Shown here piece after piece: positions 1-7,773 of a stretch of DNA of 39,066 nt. The stretch lies in NCBI GenBank assembly GCA_035455265.1, contig DATIFK010000235.1, forward strand, positions 1-39,066, read 5' to 3'. Under the pieces are notes generated by a model, which was not told the origin of the DNA, made no database searches, and saw nothing but the letters and a program-made list of their open reading frames with translations. The stretch is from MGOM01 sp035455265. Lineage in GTDB: Bacteria; Chloroflexota; Anaerolineae; Anaerolineales; E44-bin32. The position numbers were made by a program, and so were the translations under genes. Every line of letters starts with the position of its first letter. The first letter of the stretch is position 1.

Positions 1-682
1 ACTGTTCGCAGATCTCGTACGCCGCTGTCTTCTTCCCCTCCGCGGTGAACGGATTGTAGCCGGTGTTGCGGCAGTACCAACCGAACGCCCGAGCCGCTTC
101 CAGCGTCAGATCGAACGCCTGGTCGTAGGTGCCATCCACAAGAACGACGCGCGCTCCAAAGATCAGCAACTGGGCGACCTTGGCCGGGGGCGCGCTGCGC
201 GGAGCGAGGATCACGGCCGGGCGGCCGGCGGCGGCTGCCATGCCGGCCAGCGCCGCGCCGGCGTTGCCGGTCGAGGCGGTGATGATGACCTCGGCCCGGA
301 TCTCCTGGGCGCGCGCCACGACCACGGCGCTGGCGCGGTCCTTGAACGAGGCCGTCGGATTGCGGCCGTCATCCTTCAGCCAGAGCCGGTCTAGGCCAAG
401 ATCTGCCGCCAGCCGGCTGGAACGAAACGAGGGAGTCCATCCGACGGCTTTCAGGGGAGTGCCGTCGTGCCCGGGATCCTCTACGGGAAGAAGCGGCAGA
501 TATCGCCAGATCGAAGCCTCGCGCGACTCTCCGATCGCCGCCGGATGGGCCGTGCTCCGAATCGCCTCGAAATCGAGCAACACGTCGAGATTGCCGCCGT
601 CGTCCGGGCAGACGTAGGTCACCTCGGTGACATCGAAGGTCCGATCGCAGATCGAACAGCGGTAGCCGGCCGGACGACCCAT
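1..682 (-). CDS. Threonine synthase-like PLP enzyme (C-terminus outside window)
   Basis: Fold-type II PLP enzyme, 227 residues visible and cut by the window edge. Residues 100-118 carry the threonine-synthase signature K-D-D-G-R-N-P-T-A-S-F-K-D-R, with the likely PLP lysine at K114, and S-T-G-N-A-G at 138-143 fits the phosphate-binding loop. The N-terminus resembles the zinc ribbon of many ThrC proteins (C9, C12, C25), but the fourth cysteine is replaced (C-P-D-D), so metal binding is doubtful. The ATG lies 2 bp after the permease stop, so it is the last visible gene of the transporter operon. Threonine synthase makes threonine from O-phosphohomoserine. In this setting it could instead do a beta-elimination, the role YgeX (diaminopropionate ammonia-lyase) plays in urate clusters. 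That alternative is inference from context only. Confidence 0.8.
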   Translation of the reverse strand, partial: MGRPAGYRCSICDRTFDVTEVTYVCPDDGGNLDVLLDFEAIRSTAHPAAIGESREASIWRYLPLLPVEDPGHDGTPLKAVGWTPSFRSSRLAADLGLDRLWLKDDGRNPTASFKDRASAVVVARAQEIRAEVIITASTGNAGAALAGMAAAAGRPAVILAPRSAPPAKVAQLLIFGARVVLVDGTYDQAFDLTLEAARAFGWYCRNTGYNPFTAEGKKTAAYEICEQ

Positions 683-684
683 GG

Positions 685-1683
685 CTATTCCTGCTCGAAG
701 GGTACGCCCAACGCTGCCGGAGGCGAGGCGCGCAGCGAACGCAACAGGCGGGCGATGAACAGTCGGGTCGTGTCCGGCAGGGCCGCCAGCGTCCGCTCAA
801 TCCATTCGGTGCTGCCGATGTTGACCAGCAGCAAAGCCAGAATCATCAATGGGAACGGCGCCACCTGCAGCACCTGGGAAGGAACTCCGGGGAGGCTCGT
901 TTGCAGAACGATCCCAAGCCATTGAAGGAGCGCGAACAGATAGGCCCCGAACGCGGCCCGGATGGGGTTCCAGGCGCCGAAAATGGTGATCGCCAGCGCG
1001 ATCCAGCCAATTCCGTCCAGGCCCGTCTGGGTGCCCATCCACCCCGCCTTGACGTTCAGCGTGTAAGCCGGGCCGGCTAGGCCGATGATCGCGCCGCCGG
1101 CAACCGTGTAGAGGTAGCGCAGCCGGTTGACGTTGGCACCGCGCACGAACGCCGCCGCCGGGCGTTCGCCGATGCCCCGCAGCATCAATCCGGGCCGCGT
1201 GCGGTAGAGCCAGAACCAGACCACCAGGATCAGTGCGAGGCTGAGGTAAGTCATCCAATTCTGGCGGAACAAGAGCACACCCAGGACAGGGATGTCCTTC
1301 AAGATCGGGACGGGCAGCCCCTGGAGAGTCGGCCCGGAGATGTTCATGTACGGGACGCCCAGGAAGTACGCGAGGTCGCGGCCCAGCAGCGCCAGCACGA
1401 ATCCGACGGCCACCTGCGACTGGCGCAGCTGGATGCTGCTGAAGGCGACGATGAAGGCCATCACGGCGCCGATGGCCATGCCCGCCAGGAACCCCATCAC
1501 CAGGTTGTCGGTGCTGGACGCGACGGCGAACCCGCCCATGGCCGAGAGCAGGATCGATCCGTTCATGGACAGGTTGATCAGGCCGGCGCGCTCGGTGATG
1601 GTCTCGCCGAGCACAGCGAACAACACCGGCGCCGCCGCCGCCAACACCCCCGCCAGGCCGATCCACAGCATGTTCGTGGTCAT
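685..1683 (-). CDS. BMP-type nucleoside ABC transporter, second permease
   Basis: Polytopic inner-membrane permease of 332 aa in the BPD_transp_2 (RbsC/NupQ-like) family. It begins MTTNMLWIGLAG and has a run of hydrophobic segments. The conserved stretch E-R-A-G-L-I-N-L-S-M-N-G (about residues 30-41) is typical of the shorter permease of BMP-linked systems. The chosen ATG shares one base with the stop of the upstream permease (TGATG), which indicates translational coupling. A longer reading frame upstream overlaps the neighbouring permease and is not credible. It should form a heteromeric channel with the other permease, powered by the double-ABC ATPase. The substrate is most likely purine nucleosides or bases, inferred from the BMP receptor and the adjacent deaminases. 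Confidence 0.9.
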   Translation of the reverse strand: MTTNMLWIGLAGVLAAAAPVLFAVLGETITERAGLINLSMNGSILLSAMGGFAVASSTDNLVMGFLAGMAIGAVMAFIVAFSSIQLRQSQVAVGFVLALLGRDLAYFLGVPYMNISGPTLQGLPVPILKDIPVLGVLLFRQNWMTYLSLALILVVWFWLYRTRPGLMLRGIGERPAAAFVRGANVNRLRYLYTVAGGAIIGLAGPAYTLNVKAGWMGTQTGLDGIGWIALAITIFGAWNPIRAAFGAYLFALLQWLGIVLQTSLPGVPSQVLQVAPFPLMILALLLVNIGSTEWIERTLAALPDTTRLFIARLLRSLRASPPAALGVPFEQE

Positions 1684-2726
1684 CACGCCACCCGGCCTTT
1701 GAGCACACGCTGGCGGGCGCCTTCCCCGAGCAGCAACAGCAGGACCAGCAGGTCCTGCAGGACCCCGGCGAAGGACGAGTCCAGTTTGTAGACGATTTGG
1801 AGCTGGACGCTGCCGATGTTCAACGCCGCGAAGAAGAACGCGATCGGCGCCGCCCAGAAAGCTTGATAGTTGATCAGCATAGCCACCAACAGCCCCAAGA
1901 ATCCGTAGCCGCCGGAAATGTTGGGCAGCAGGCGGTGGTACACGCTGGTCACCTGGATGGCGCCCGACAGGCCGGCCAAGGCCCCGCACAACAGAAAGGC
2001 GAAAAGGCTGTACTGCCAGGTAGGCACGCCCAGCAGGAAGGCCGCCTTCGGGTTCTTGCCGACGGCCTTCAAGCGCAGGCCGAAGTGGGTCCCGCGCAGG
2101 AGGAAGTAAACGAACACGATGGCCAGCAGGGAAATCCCCAGCGCCCACAGGCTCAGCTCGGTGTTCGGCAGGCTCGGCAGCCACAGAGACGGATCAAACG
2201 GCTGCGTGCCCGACATCGAGCCGACTCCGGGACGCTTCCATGGGCCGAAGACCAGGTAGATGGTCAGGGCGGTGGAGACGAAGTTCAACCCCAGGCCCCC
2301 GAAGATTTCATTCACCCCGCCGAAGACTTTCAGCACTCCCGCCAAGCCTGCCCAGATGGCTCCGCCCAGCACTCCGGCCAAGATGCCCAGGACGATGATC
2401 AGGGCCGGCGCCACGGAGGTGTCTTGCAGCAGACGCAGCATGCCGGTGGCGAAGATCGCGCCCAGGGTCATCTGGCCTTCGATGCCGATGTTCCACAGGC
2501 CGGCCGAGAAGGTGATCAGGACGCCGGCGGTTGTCAACAGCAGCGGCGACCAGGTGATCAGAATCTTCTCGAAGTTGTCGAGGGAGCCGAAGGCGCCGTT
2601 GACGATGCTGGGGTAGACCTTGAACGGCGGCGCGCCGACCAACAGCAGGATGATGGTGGTGATCAGCAGAACCAGGCCGAGCGACCCGGCCTGGAAGCCG
2701 AGATTGAGCCACAGGTTCTTCTTCAT
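1683..2726 (-). CDS. BMP-type nucleoside ABC transporter, first permease
   Basis: Polytopic permease of 347 aa in the BPD_transp_2 (YufP/NupP-like) family. I chose the start MKKNLWLN because its ATG overlaps the ATPase stop in an ATGA arrangement; 10 extra in-frame codons lie upstream inside the ATPase gene. Visible features are an N-terminal anchor (about 10-32), an F-S-A-G-L-W-N-I-G-I-E-G-Q motif near residue 75 that is characteristic of sugar/nucleoside permeases, and several glycine-rich helices. It is the longer of the two permeases, as is usual for BMP systems. It presumably pairs with the downstream permease. Substrate assignment to purine nucleosides is by context. Confidence 0.9.
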   Translation of the reverse strand: MKKNLWLNLGFQAGSLGLVLLITTIILLLVGAPPFKVYPSIVNGAFGSLDNFEKILITWSPLLLTTAGVLITFSAGLWNIGIEGQMTLGAIFATGMLRLLQDTSVAPALIIVLGILAGVLGGAIWAGLAGVLKVFGGVNEIFGGLGLNFVSTALTIYLVFGPWKRPGVGSMSGTQPFDPSLWLPSLPNTELSLWALGISLLAIVFVYFLLRGTHFGLRLKAVGKNPKAAFLLGVPTWQYSLFAFLLCGALAGLSGAIQVTSVYHRLLPNISGGYGFLGLLVAMLINYQAFWAAPIAFFFAALNIGSVQLQIVYKLDSSFAGVLQDLLVLLLLLGEGARQRVLKGRVA

Positions 2727-4213
2727 GCGCTTCGCCGCGGGGCCAGGGCCGACCATCCGCTGCCGCCGATGAGCTCGCCGAGCTTGTCACTCGTCAGGCG
2801 CTCAGCGTCGAGCGGCGGGGTCACCTCGCCGCTGAAGAAGACCAACACGCGATCGCTGTACTGCAGGATCTCCTCAAGGTCCGACGAAACGAACACAATC
2901 GAGGTTCCCTGCTGGCAGCGTTCCCTCAGCTTGGTCCAGATGTAGATGGTGGACTCGATGTCCAGGCCGCGCGTCGGATGCTCGAGCATGAGCAGCGTCA
3001 GCGGGTCCCGCAACAGGGCGAGCAAAGCCCGCTGCTGATTCCCGCCGGATAGAGACTCCACCGTGCTGGCCGGTGTGCCGCGGACGTTGAATTCCCGAAT
3101 CCGTTCTTGGGCCAGCTGCTTCCCCCGGTCGGCGTTGACGAAAAAACCGTCCGCCCTTTCGGCCAGCAGGAAGTGCTCCGTGAGGGTCAGGCCGGGGACC
3201 AGGCCCTCCTCCAGGCGCGCCGCCGGCAGGAAGGCCACTCCGCGTTCCTTGAAGTCGTGATACGAGCGCCCGGTCAGGTCCCGGCCGGCGACGGAAATTC
3301 GCCCACCCACCGTCCGCACAAGGCCGGCGATGGCGCGCAGGAACAGGCCCTGGCCGCTGCCCTCCATTCCCGCCAGGCCGATGACCTCTCCGCCCCGAAC
3401 ATCCAGCGATACATCCCGGATCCTCAGGCGATAATCGTCCGCCGAGATTTGGCGTAGGCTGAGCACCGCCTCCCCCTTGGCCGATGGGCTCCGGCCGCCC
3501 ATCGCCACCGCCCTGCCGAACATCATCTCGACCAGCTGTTTGGTGACGTACGGCGCCCGGGCTTCTCCGATCAAGCATCCCTGGCGCAGAACCATCACGC
3601 GGTGGCACAGCCCTTCCACCTCTTCCAACTTGTGAGAGACGAAGAGCACCGTTTTGCCTTGACCGGCCAGCAAGCGCAACGCCGCGAACAGCTTCTCCTT
3701 CTGTGCGCCGCTGATGCCGGTGGTCGGCTCGTCGAAGATCAAGACCTTGGCCCCCAGCCAGATCAGGCGGACGATTTCCAGTTGCTGGCGTTCGCCAACG
3801 GTCAGGGAGTCGACATAGGCGTCGGGATCGAGCGAGAACGAGAACTGCTCGGCCAGCTTCTTCAATTCGCCCCGCGCCTCGGCCTGCTCGGTGAGCACGC
3901 CGCCCTCCCGGCCCAGGACGAAGTTGTCGATGACCCGCATCGGCGGAAAGTCGAGGGGATCCTGGTGGAGCATCCCGACGCCATGCCGGATGGCATCCGC
4001 CGGAGAATGGATCGTGACCGGCCGATCGTCCAGCAGGATCTCGCCACGGTCGGCCCGGATGAAGCCGGACAGGATCTTCATCAGGGTGCTCTTGCCGGCG
4101 CCGTTCTCACCGAGCAGCCCCTGGATCGTCCCGGCCGCGATCGACAGGTCGATGCCTGCATTGGCGTGCACGGCGCCGAACGTCTTGTGGATGTTCCTCA
4201 GCTCGACCTTCAT
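2723..4213 (-). CDS. BMP-type nucleoside ABC transporter, double-ABC ATPase
   Basis: ATPase of 496 aa with two fused nucleotide-binding domains, as in RbsA/MglA and YufO/NupO. Domain 1 has Walker A G-E-N-G-A-G-K-S-T (35-43), Q-loop H-Q-D-P near 83, a variant signature L-T-V-G-E-R-Q near 137, and Walker B V-L-I-F-D-E-P-T near 157. Domain 2 has a degenerate Walker A (G-M-E-G-S-G-Q-G, lysine replaced), the signature L-S-G-G-N-Q-Q-R and a Walker B-like L-L-M-L-E-H-P-T, where the usual Asp-Glu pair is Glu-His. Only one of the two sites is therefore likely to hydrolyse ATP efficiently, which is common in this family. Its stop overlaps the permease start by 4 bp. Confidence 0.93.
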   Translation of the reverse strand: MKVELRNIHKTFGAVHANAGIDLSIAAGTIQGLLGENGAGKSTLMKILSGFIRADRGEILLDDRPVTIHSPADAIRHGVGMLHQDPLDFPPMRVIDNFVLGREGGVLTEQAEARGELKKLAEQFSFSLDPDAYVDSLTVGERQQLEIVRLIWLGAKVLIFDEPTTGISGAQKEKLFAALRLLAGQGKTVLFVSHKLEEVEGLCHRVMVLRQGCLIGEARAPYVTKQLVEMMFGRAVAMGGRSPSAKGEAVLSLRQISADDYRLRIRDVSLDVRGGEVIGLAGMEGSGQGLFLRAIAGLVRTVGGRISVAGRDLTGRSYHDFKERGVAFLPAARLEEGLVPGLTLTEHFLLAERADGFFVNADRGKQLAQERIREFNVRGTPASTVESLSGGNQQRALLALLRDPLTLLMLEHPTRGLDIESTIYIWTKLRERCQQGTSIVFVSSDLEEILQYSDRVLVFFSGEVTPPLDAERLTSDKLGELIGGSGWSALAPRRSA

Positions 4214-4258
4214 GGCCTCGGCCTGGTCGGATGCGGTACCGATGGACGTGCGAGGATG

Positions 4259-4294
4259 GAGACGGGGGGAAGGCTAGGCCCTCCCCCCCGTCTC
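4259..4294 (-). other. GC-rich intercistronic hairpin between receptor and ATPase genes
   Basis: A perfect 11-bp inverted repeat (GAGACGGGGGG at 4259-4269 and CCCCCCGTCTC at 4284-4294) encloses a 14-nt loop. It sits in the 90-bp gap between the BMP receptor stop and the ATPase start. No T-tract follows on the minus strand, so it is unlikely to be a full terminator. Hairpins in this position often protect receptor mRNA or partly attenuate downstream transport genes, which would explain excess receptor over ATPase. That role is inferred. Confidence 0.6.
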
Positions 4295-4303
4295 ATCAGA
4301 GGG

Positions 4304-5584
4304 TTACTGCGAAACGCTCTGGCCCTCCATGCCCTGAAGCAGTTGCGGCAAGTACCAGACTTGCAGATCCGTAGCGACCTGACCGTCGGTCAGATAGGCC
4401 GTCCCGTCCTGCAAATTGATCGGGCCGGTCCACAGGTTCAGGCCGCCAGCCAGAGCCGAGATGAAATCGTCCAGCTGGGCCGAGGCTCCGTCGCTCAGCG
4501 CGTCGCCCTTGACAAAGCCGACGGCGCTGGTGTCCGGGTTGTTGATGTCCTGCCAATCCGGGCCGTTCCACTGGAAGCCCTCGGTCCAGGTGCCGTCGAT
4601 GGCGGTCTGGATCGTCGCCAGGTAGGCCGGACCCCAGTTGAAGTACGGCACGCCCAGGCAGATCTCCGGAGCGACGTTGCAGTTGTCCTTGAAGTCGTAG
4701 GCGATCGCCCAGACCGACTGGCCGGCATCGTGCATCTTCTTGGCCTCGACCAGAGCTTCCGTCGTGTCGATGCCCGAGAGGACCACGTCATAGCCGCTGT
4801 TGAAGAAGTCATCGGCGACCTGGGTCGGGTCGGACGTCACGCCGGGGATGTTGAACCAGAAACCGATCCAGGTGACCTTGAACGCCAGAGCGGCCGGATC
4901 CTTGCCCAGGACTTCGCTCCAGCAATACTTGGCGCCCAGGTAGGCCGAGGCGGCCAGGCGGCGCGTTTCGTCGTTGATCAGCGGGCCGAGGTAGCCGATC
5001 TTGCCCGTCTGGCTCGTCAGCGCCGCGGCGCAGCCGGCCATCATCTTGCCGTATTCCATGCGGCCCATGATGTCGACCTGGTTGGCCGAGGCGGTGTAGT
5101 TCTTGCCGTCCTTCCAGGTCCAGTCATCGGAGGCCCCGATGACATAGATCTCGGGATGGGCCTGGGCGAACTTGAGCGCCTCGTCCTTCATGTCATCCGA
5201 GTTGAAGATGACCAACTGGGCGCCTTGCGATACAAGCTGCTCGGCCAGCTGCGAGGCCGTTTGTCCGGGATAGGAAGGTGAACCGGAATAGACGTTCTCG
5301 AGGTAGAGCATCTTCGAGTCGGGGATGTGCTGTTCGACGTACAGCCCGGCGTCGTAGTGGGCCTGGCTCCAGCCCTGGTCGTTCTTGGGGCCGACCATGA
5401 GCAAGCCAAACGTGAATGGCTGCGGAGGCGTGGTCGGCTCGACGGGGGCGGCGGTTGGGGCCGGCGGCTGCGTGGGCTCCACCGGCGGTTGCGTCGGGGC
5501 GGCCGTGGGCGTGCCGCAGGCCGCCGCGAGCATGGCGATCGCGGTCAGGACGCCGGCGATACGCCACATTCGATTGGCAGACAT
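4304..5584 (-). CDS. BMP-family substrate-binding lipoprotein
   Basis: Extracytoplasmic receptor of 426 aa in the BMP/Med/PnrA family, which bind purine nucleosides. A signal peptide (residues 1-22) ends in a lipobox with lipidated C23 (A-A-A-C), followed by a Pro/Thr/Ala-rich tether at about 24-55. The mature domain starts F-G-L-L-M-V-G-P-K-N-D-Q-G-W-S, the usual BMP opening, and contains N-Q-V-D-I-M-G-R-M-E-Y-G-K-M and G-K-I-G-Y-L-G, both family-like. A strong Shine-Dalgarno AGGAGGAG lies about 6 bp before the ATG. It is the first gene of the transport block (receptor, ATPase, permease, permease). The exact ligand cannot be read from sequence; nearby adenine and 8-oxoguanine deaminases favour purine nucleosides. 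Confidence 0.9.
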   Translation of the reverse strand: MSANRMWRIAGVLTAIAMLAAACGTPTAAPTQPPVEPTQPPAPTAAPVEPTTPPQPFTFGLLMVGPKNDQGWSQAHYDAGLYVEQHIPDSKMLYLENVYSGSPSYPGQTASQLAEQLVSQGAQLVIFNSDDMKDEALKFAQAHPEIYVIGASDDWTWKDGKNYTASANQVDIMGRMEYGKMMAGCAAALTSQTGKIGYLGPLINDETRRLAASAYLGAKYCWSEVLGKDPAALAFKVTWIGFWFNIPGVTSDPTQVADDFFNSGYDVVLSGIDTTEALVEAKKMHDAGQSVWAIAYDFKDNCNVAPEICLGVPYFNWGPAYLATIQTAIDGTWTEGFQWNGPDWQDINNPDTSAVGFVKGDALSDGASAQLDDFISALAGGLNLWTGPINLQDGTAYLTDGQVATDLQVWYLPQLLQGMEGQSVSQ

Positions 5585-5585
5585 C

Positions 5586-5657
5586 TCAGAACTCCTCCTT
5601 GAGATTTCGGTTGAGGGGAACGCACTGCGGGTCGATGGTCTCGGCTGCGGGAACCAT
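5586..5657 (-). CDS. Possible 23-residue leader peptide upstream of the BMP receptor
   Basis: A short frame runs from ATG at 5657 to TGA ending at 5586, one base before the receptor ATG. It has a very strong Shine-Dalgarno (GAGGAGGTG directly upstream of the ATG). The peptide begins MVPAAETIDPQ and ends NLKEEF; the last codons double as the receptor ribosome-binding site (AAG GAG GAG). Translation through it would therefore cover or expose the receptor site, giving a possible coupling or attenuation control. No similarity is recognised. It may be chance, since purine-rich gaps readily give short frames, but the double Shine-Dalgarno layout is suggestive. Confidence 0.4.
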   Translation of the reverse strand: MVPAAETIDPQCVPLNRNLKEEF

Positions 5658-5683
5658 CACCTCCTCTCGAACGGTCGACGTCC

Positions 5684-6625
5684 TCACGGCACGATGCGGG
5701 TTCCAGTTTCGCCGCGCAGGGCCCGTTCGATGTTCTCCGGGTTCGTGATGAGCGCCTCGTGGCCCCCTCGCCCCAGGTAGTTAATGATAGCCTGGATCTT
5801 GGGCTCCATGCTGCCCTTGGCAAAGTGGCCCTGCTGGAGGTAACCCTTGGCCTCGGCCAGGGTCATGCGATCCAGCCAGCGCTGATCGGGTTTCTTGTAG
5901 TTGAGCGCCACCTTCTCGACCGCCGTCGAGATCAAGAACAGATCGGCCTTCAGGCTCGAAGCCAGCAGCGAGCCGGCGAAATCCTTGTCGATCACCGCCT
6001 CGACTCCGACCAGGTCTCCCCGTTCGTCCTCGACGACCGGGATGCCGCCGCCGCCGGTGCTGATGACGACGAAGCCGGCCTCGATCAGACTGCGAATGGC
6101 GGCTTCTTCGACGATTCGCACGGGAATCGGCGAAGCCACGACACGGCGCCAGCCGCGCCCCGCATCTTCGACCACCGACCATCCATCGCGCTGGCGATGC
6201 TCCTTGGCGGTGGGCTCGTCCATGAACGAGCCGATCGGCTTGGACGGCTTCTGAAAGGCGGGATCGTTGCGATCGACGAGGACCTGCGTCACGACTGTCG
6301 CCGCCGTCTTGGCGATGCCCCGCTTGCGGAACTCATTGTGCAGGGCGCGCTGGAACATGTAGCCGATGGCGCCCTGCGTGTCGGCGCCGCAATAGTCGAG
6401 CGCCACCGGGTGCAGCTCGTGGAGCGACAGCTCGGCGCGCCGCAGGATGAAGCCCACCTGCGGACCGTTGCCGTGCGTGACCACCACGTCCCAGCCGGTT
6501 TCGATCATCCCGGCGACATGGGCCATCGTCTCGACGGCCGCCTCGTATTGGTCCGGGATGGTCTGATGATCCTTGTCTTTGATCAGCGAGTTGCCGCCTA
6601 CGGCAACGACAGCCAGTTTGCCCAT
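5684..6625 (-). CDS. arcC: Carbamate kinase
   Basis: Carbamate kinase of 313 aa, amino-acid kinase fold, catalysing reversible carbamoyl phosphate + ADP to ATP + carbamate. Motifs from the N-terminus: V-V-A-V-G-G-N-S-L (family start), T-H-G-N-G-P-Q-V-G near 55, and a G-G-G-G-I-P-V-V segment near 200. The length matches ArcC/YqeA. A TTG lies 3 codons upstream, but the ATG is favoured because GGGAGG sits about 10 bp before it and would be too close to the TTG. It follows two carbamoyltransferase genes, so it probably harvests carbamoyl phosphate as ATP. That is the arrangement of urate-fermentation and arginine-deiminase-type loci; no arginine deiminase is present here. Confidence 0.93.
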   Translation of the reverse strand: MGKLAVVAVGGNSLIKDKDHQTIPDQYEAAVETMAHVAGMIETGWDVVVTHGNGPQVGFILRRAELSLHELHPVALDYCGADTQGAIGYMFQRALHNEFRKRGIAKTAATVVTQVLVDRNDPAFQKPSKPIGSFMDEPTAKEHRQRDGWSVVEDAGRGWRRVVASPIPVRIVEEAAIRSLIEAGFVVISTGGGGIPVVEDERGDLVGVEAVIDKDFAGSLLASSLKADLFLISTAVEKVALNYKKPDQRWLDRMTLAEAKGYLQQGHFAKGSMEPKIQAIINYLGRGGHEALITNPENIERALRGETGTRIVP

Positions 6626-6684
6626 GCCCTTCAATCCTCCCTCACCAAGGGTTGTCCTTCGTAGACCACTAACAACGTTTACAG

Positions 6685-6756
6685 GTTGCCAGTTTCCAGT
6701 TCCCAGGAAGAGCCACCGGTTTCGACTGGGAACTGGACACTGGCGACTGGGAACTG
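6685..6756. repeat. Period-7 intergenic repeat, locus A, with long inverted arms
   Basis: The gap between carbamate kinase and the YgeW-like gene holds a left arm (gccagtttccagttcccag at 6688-6706) and a right arm made of ACTGGNN units repeated every 7 bp (6725-6756). The arms pair over 22 positions (6685-6706 with 6726-6747), with one mismatch and one G-U pair, around a 19-nt loop. No T-tract follows. It belongs to a family seen at four other gaps in this window. Confidence 0.8.
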
Positions 6757-7740
6757 CTACGACCTCATCGTCAGCGCCATGACCGCCTTCTGGACGTGCA
6801 TGCGGTTCTCGGCTTCATCGTAGACGACGCTCTGTGGGCTGTCGATGACGGCATCGGCGACCTCGATGTTGCGGTCGGCCGGCAAGGGATGCATGTAGAC
6901 GGCGTCCGGCCGGGCCAGTTTCATCTTGCGCTCGTCGGTGATCCACGAGCTGTATTTCTGGATGATGCGTGCCCCTTCGTCCTGGTCGGTCGTCGTCAGC
7001 ATCGCCCCCCAGGACTTGGCGTAGATGATGTCGGCGTCGCGGAAGGCGGCCTCCATGTCCGTGACGACCTCGAAGCCCGTGCCGTAGCGCTTCGCCTGCG
7101 CCCGGGCTTCCTCCATGACTGGCGGCATCAGCTTGAACTCGGGCGGATGGGCCAGGACGACGTCCAGGCCGAAGCGCGGCATCTGCAGCACCAGCGACTG
7201 CGGCACCGAGATCGGCTTCTGATAGGAAGCAGCGTAGGCCCACGAGACGACCATCTTCTTACGCCGCAGATCACGGCCCTTCTTCTCAATGATCGTCATC
7301 AGATCCGCCAGGATCTGGAACGGATGGTAGATCTCGCATTGCATGTTGAGCACCGGCACCCGGGAGTTGCGGGCGACGTCGTTCAGATAGCGGTTGCCGA
7401 TGCCCCAGTCGACGTGGCGGATGGCGATCCCATCGAAGTATCGCCCGAAGATCTCGCCGATCTCCTTGGGCGTATCGCCGTGGGCGATCTGCGTGCTGCG
7501 CGACTCGATGAACGCAGCGTGGCCGCCCAACTGCGCCATGCCGGCCTCGAACGATCCCCGCGTGCGAGTGCTGCTGAAGAAGAACAGCATCGCCAGGACC
7601 TTGTCGCGCAGGTAGGCGTGGGGTTCGCCCAGAGCTCGCTTGCGCTTGAGGTCGAAAGCGACGTCGAGCACGGTCTCGACCTCCTCACGGCTGAAGTCGA
7701 GGTCGCCGATGAGGTCTCTGCCTCTGAGGTCTGTCTGCAT
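6757..7740 (-). CDS. ygeW: YgeW-like knotted carbamoyltransferase
   Basis: Aspartate/ornithine carbamoyltransferase superfamily, 327 aa. The carbamoyl-phosphate loop is S-T-R-T-R (57-61); the second site reads H-P-F-Q (139-142) in place of the usual HP(C/T)Q; H-P-L-P-A-D-R-N is at 284-291. The stretches T-Q-I-A-H-G-D-T (83-90), S-W-A-Y-A-A-S-Y-Q-K-P-I-S-V-P (166-180) and Y-A-K-S-W-G (240-245) match what I recall of YgeW, including the proline-rich loop of the knotted class. The ornithine-binding S-M-G motif of true OTCase is absent. It ends in an OTC/AOTC-like tail and lacks the long YgeW C-terminal extension. In urate-type pathways YgeW phosphorolyses a carbamoylated diamino acid; that substrate is inferred here. 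An AAGGAG site precedes the ATG. Confidence 0.8.
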   Translation of the reverse strand: MQTDLRGRDLIGDLDFSREEVETVLDVAFDLKRKRALGEPHAYLRDKVLAMLFFFSSTRTRGSFEAGMAQLGGHAAFIESRSTQIAHGDTPKEIGEIFGRYFDGIAIRHVDWGIGNRYLNDVARNSRVPVLNMQCEIYHPFQILADLMTIIEKKGRDLRRKKMVVSWAYAASYQKPISVPQSLVLQMPRFGLDVVLAHPPEFKLMPPVMEEARAQAKRYGTGFEVVTDMEAAFRDADIIYAKSWGAMLTTTDQDEGARIIQKYSSWITDERKMKLARPDAVYMHPLPADRNIEVADAVIDSPQSVVYDEAENRMHVQKAVMALTMRS

Positions 7741-7773
7741 TGTTGCGACTCCTTGGAGCCAGCTGGCGGCTTC

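Noticed and set aside
3602..5281. Long plus-strand open frame (about 559 codons) opposite the ABC ATPase and BMP receptor genes
   Set aside because: It spans two well-supported minus-strand genes, reads as a Gln/Arg/Asp/Val-rich antisense shadow typical of high-GC DNA, and has no family motif.
6757..7740. Anabolic ornithine carbamoyltransferase (argF)
   Set aside because: The ornithine S-M-G loop is absent and the YgeW-type S-W-A-Y and K-S-W-G segments are present; no arg genes are nearby.
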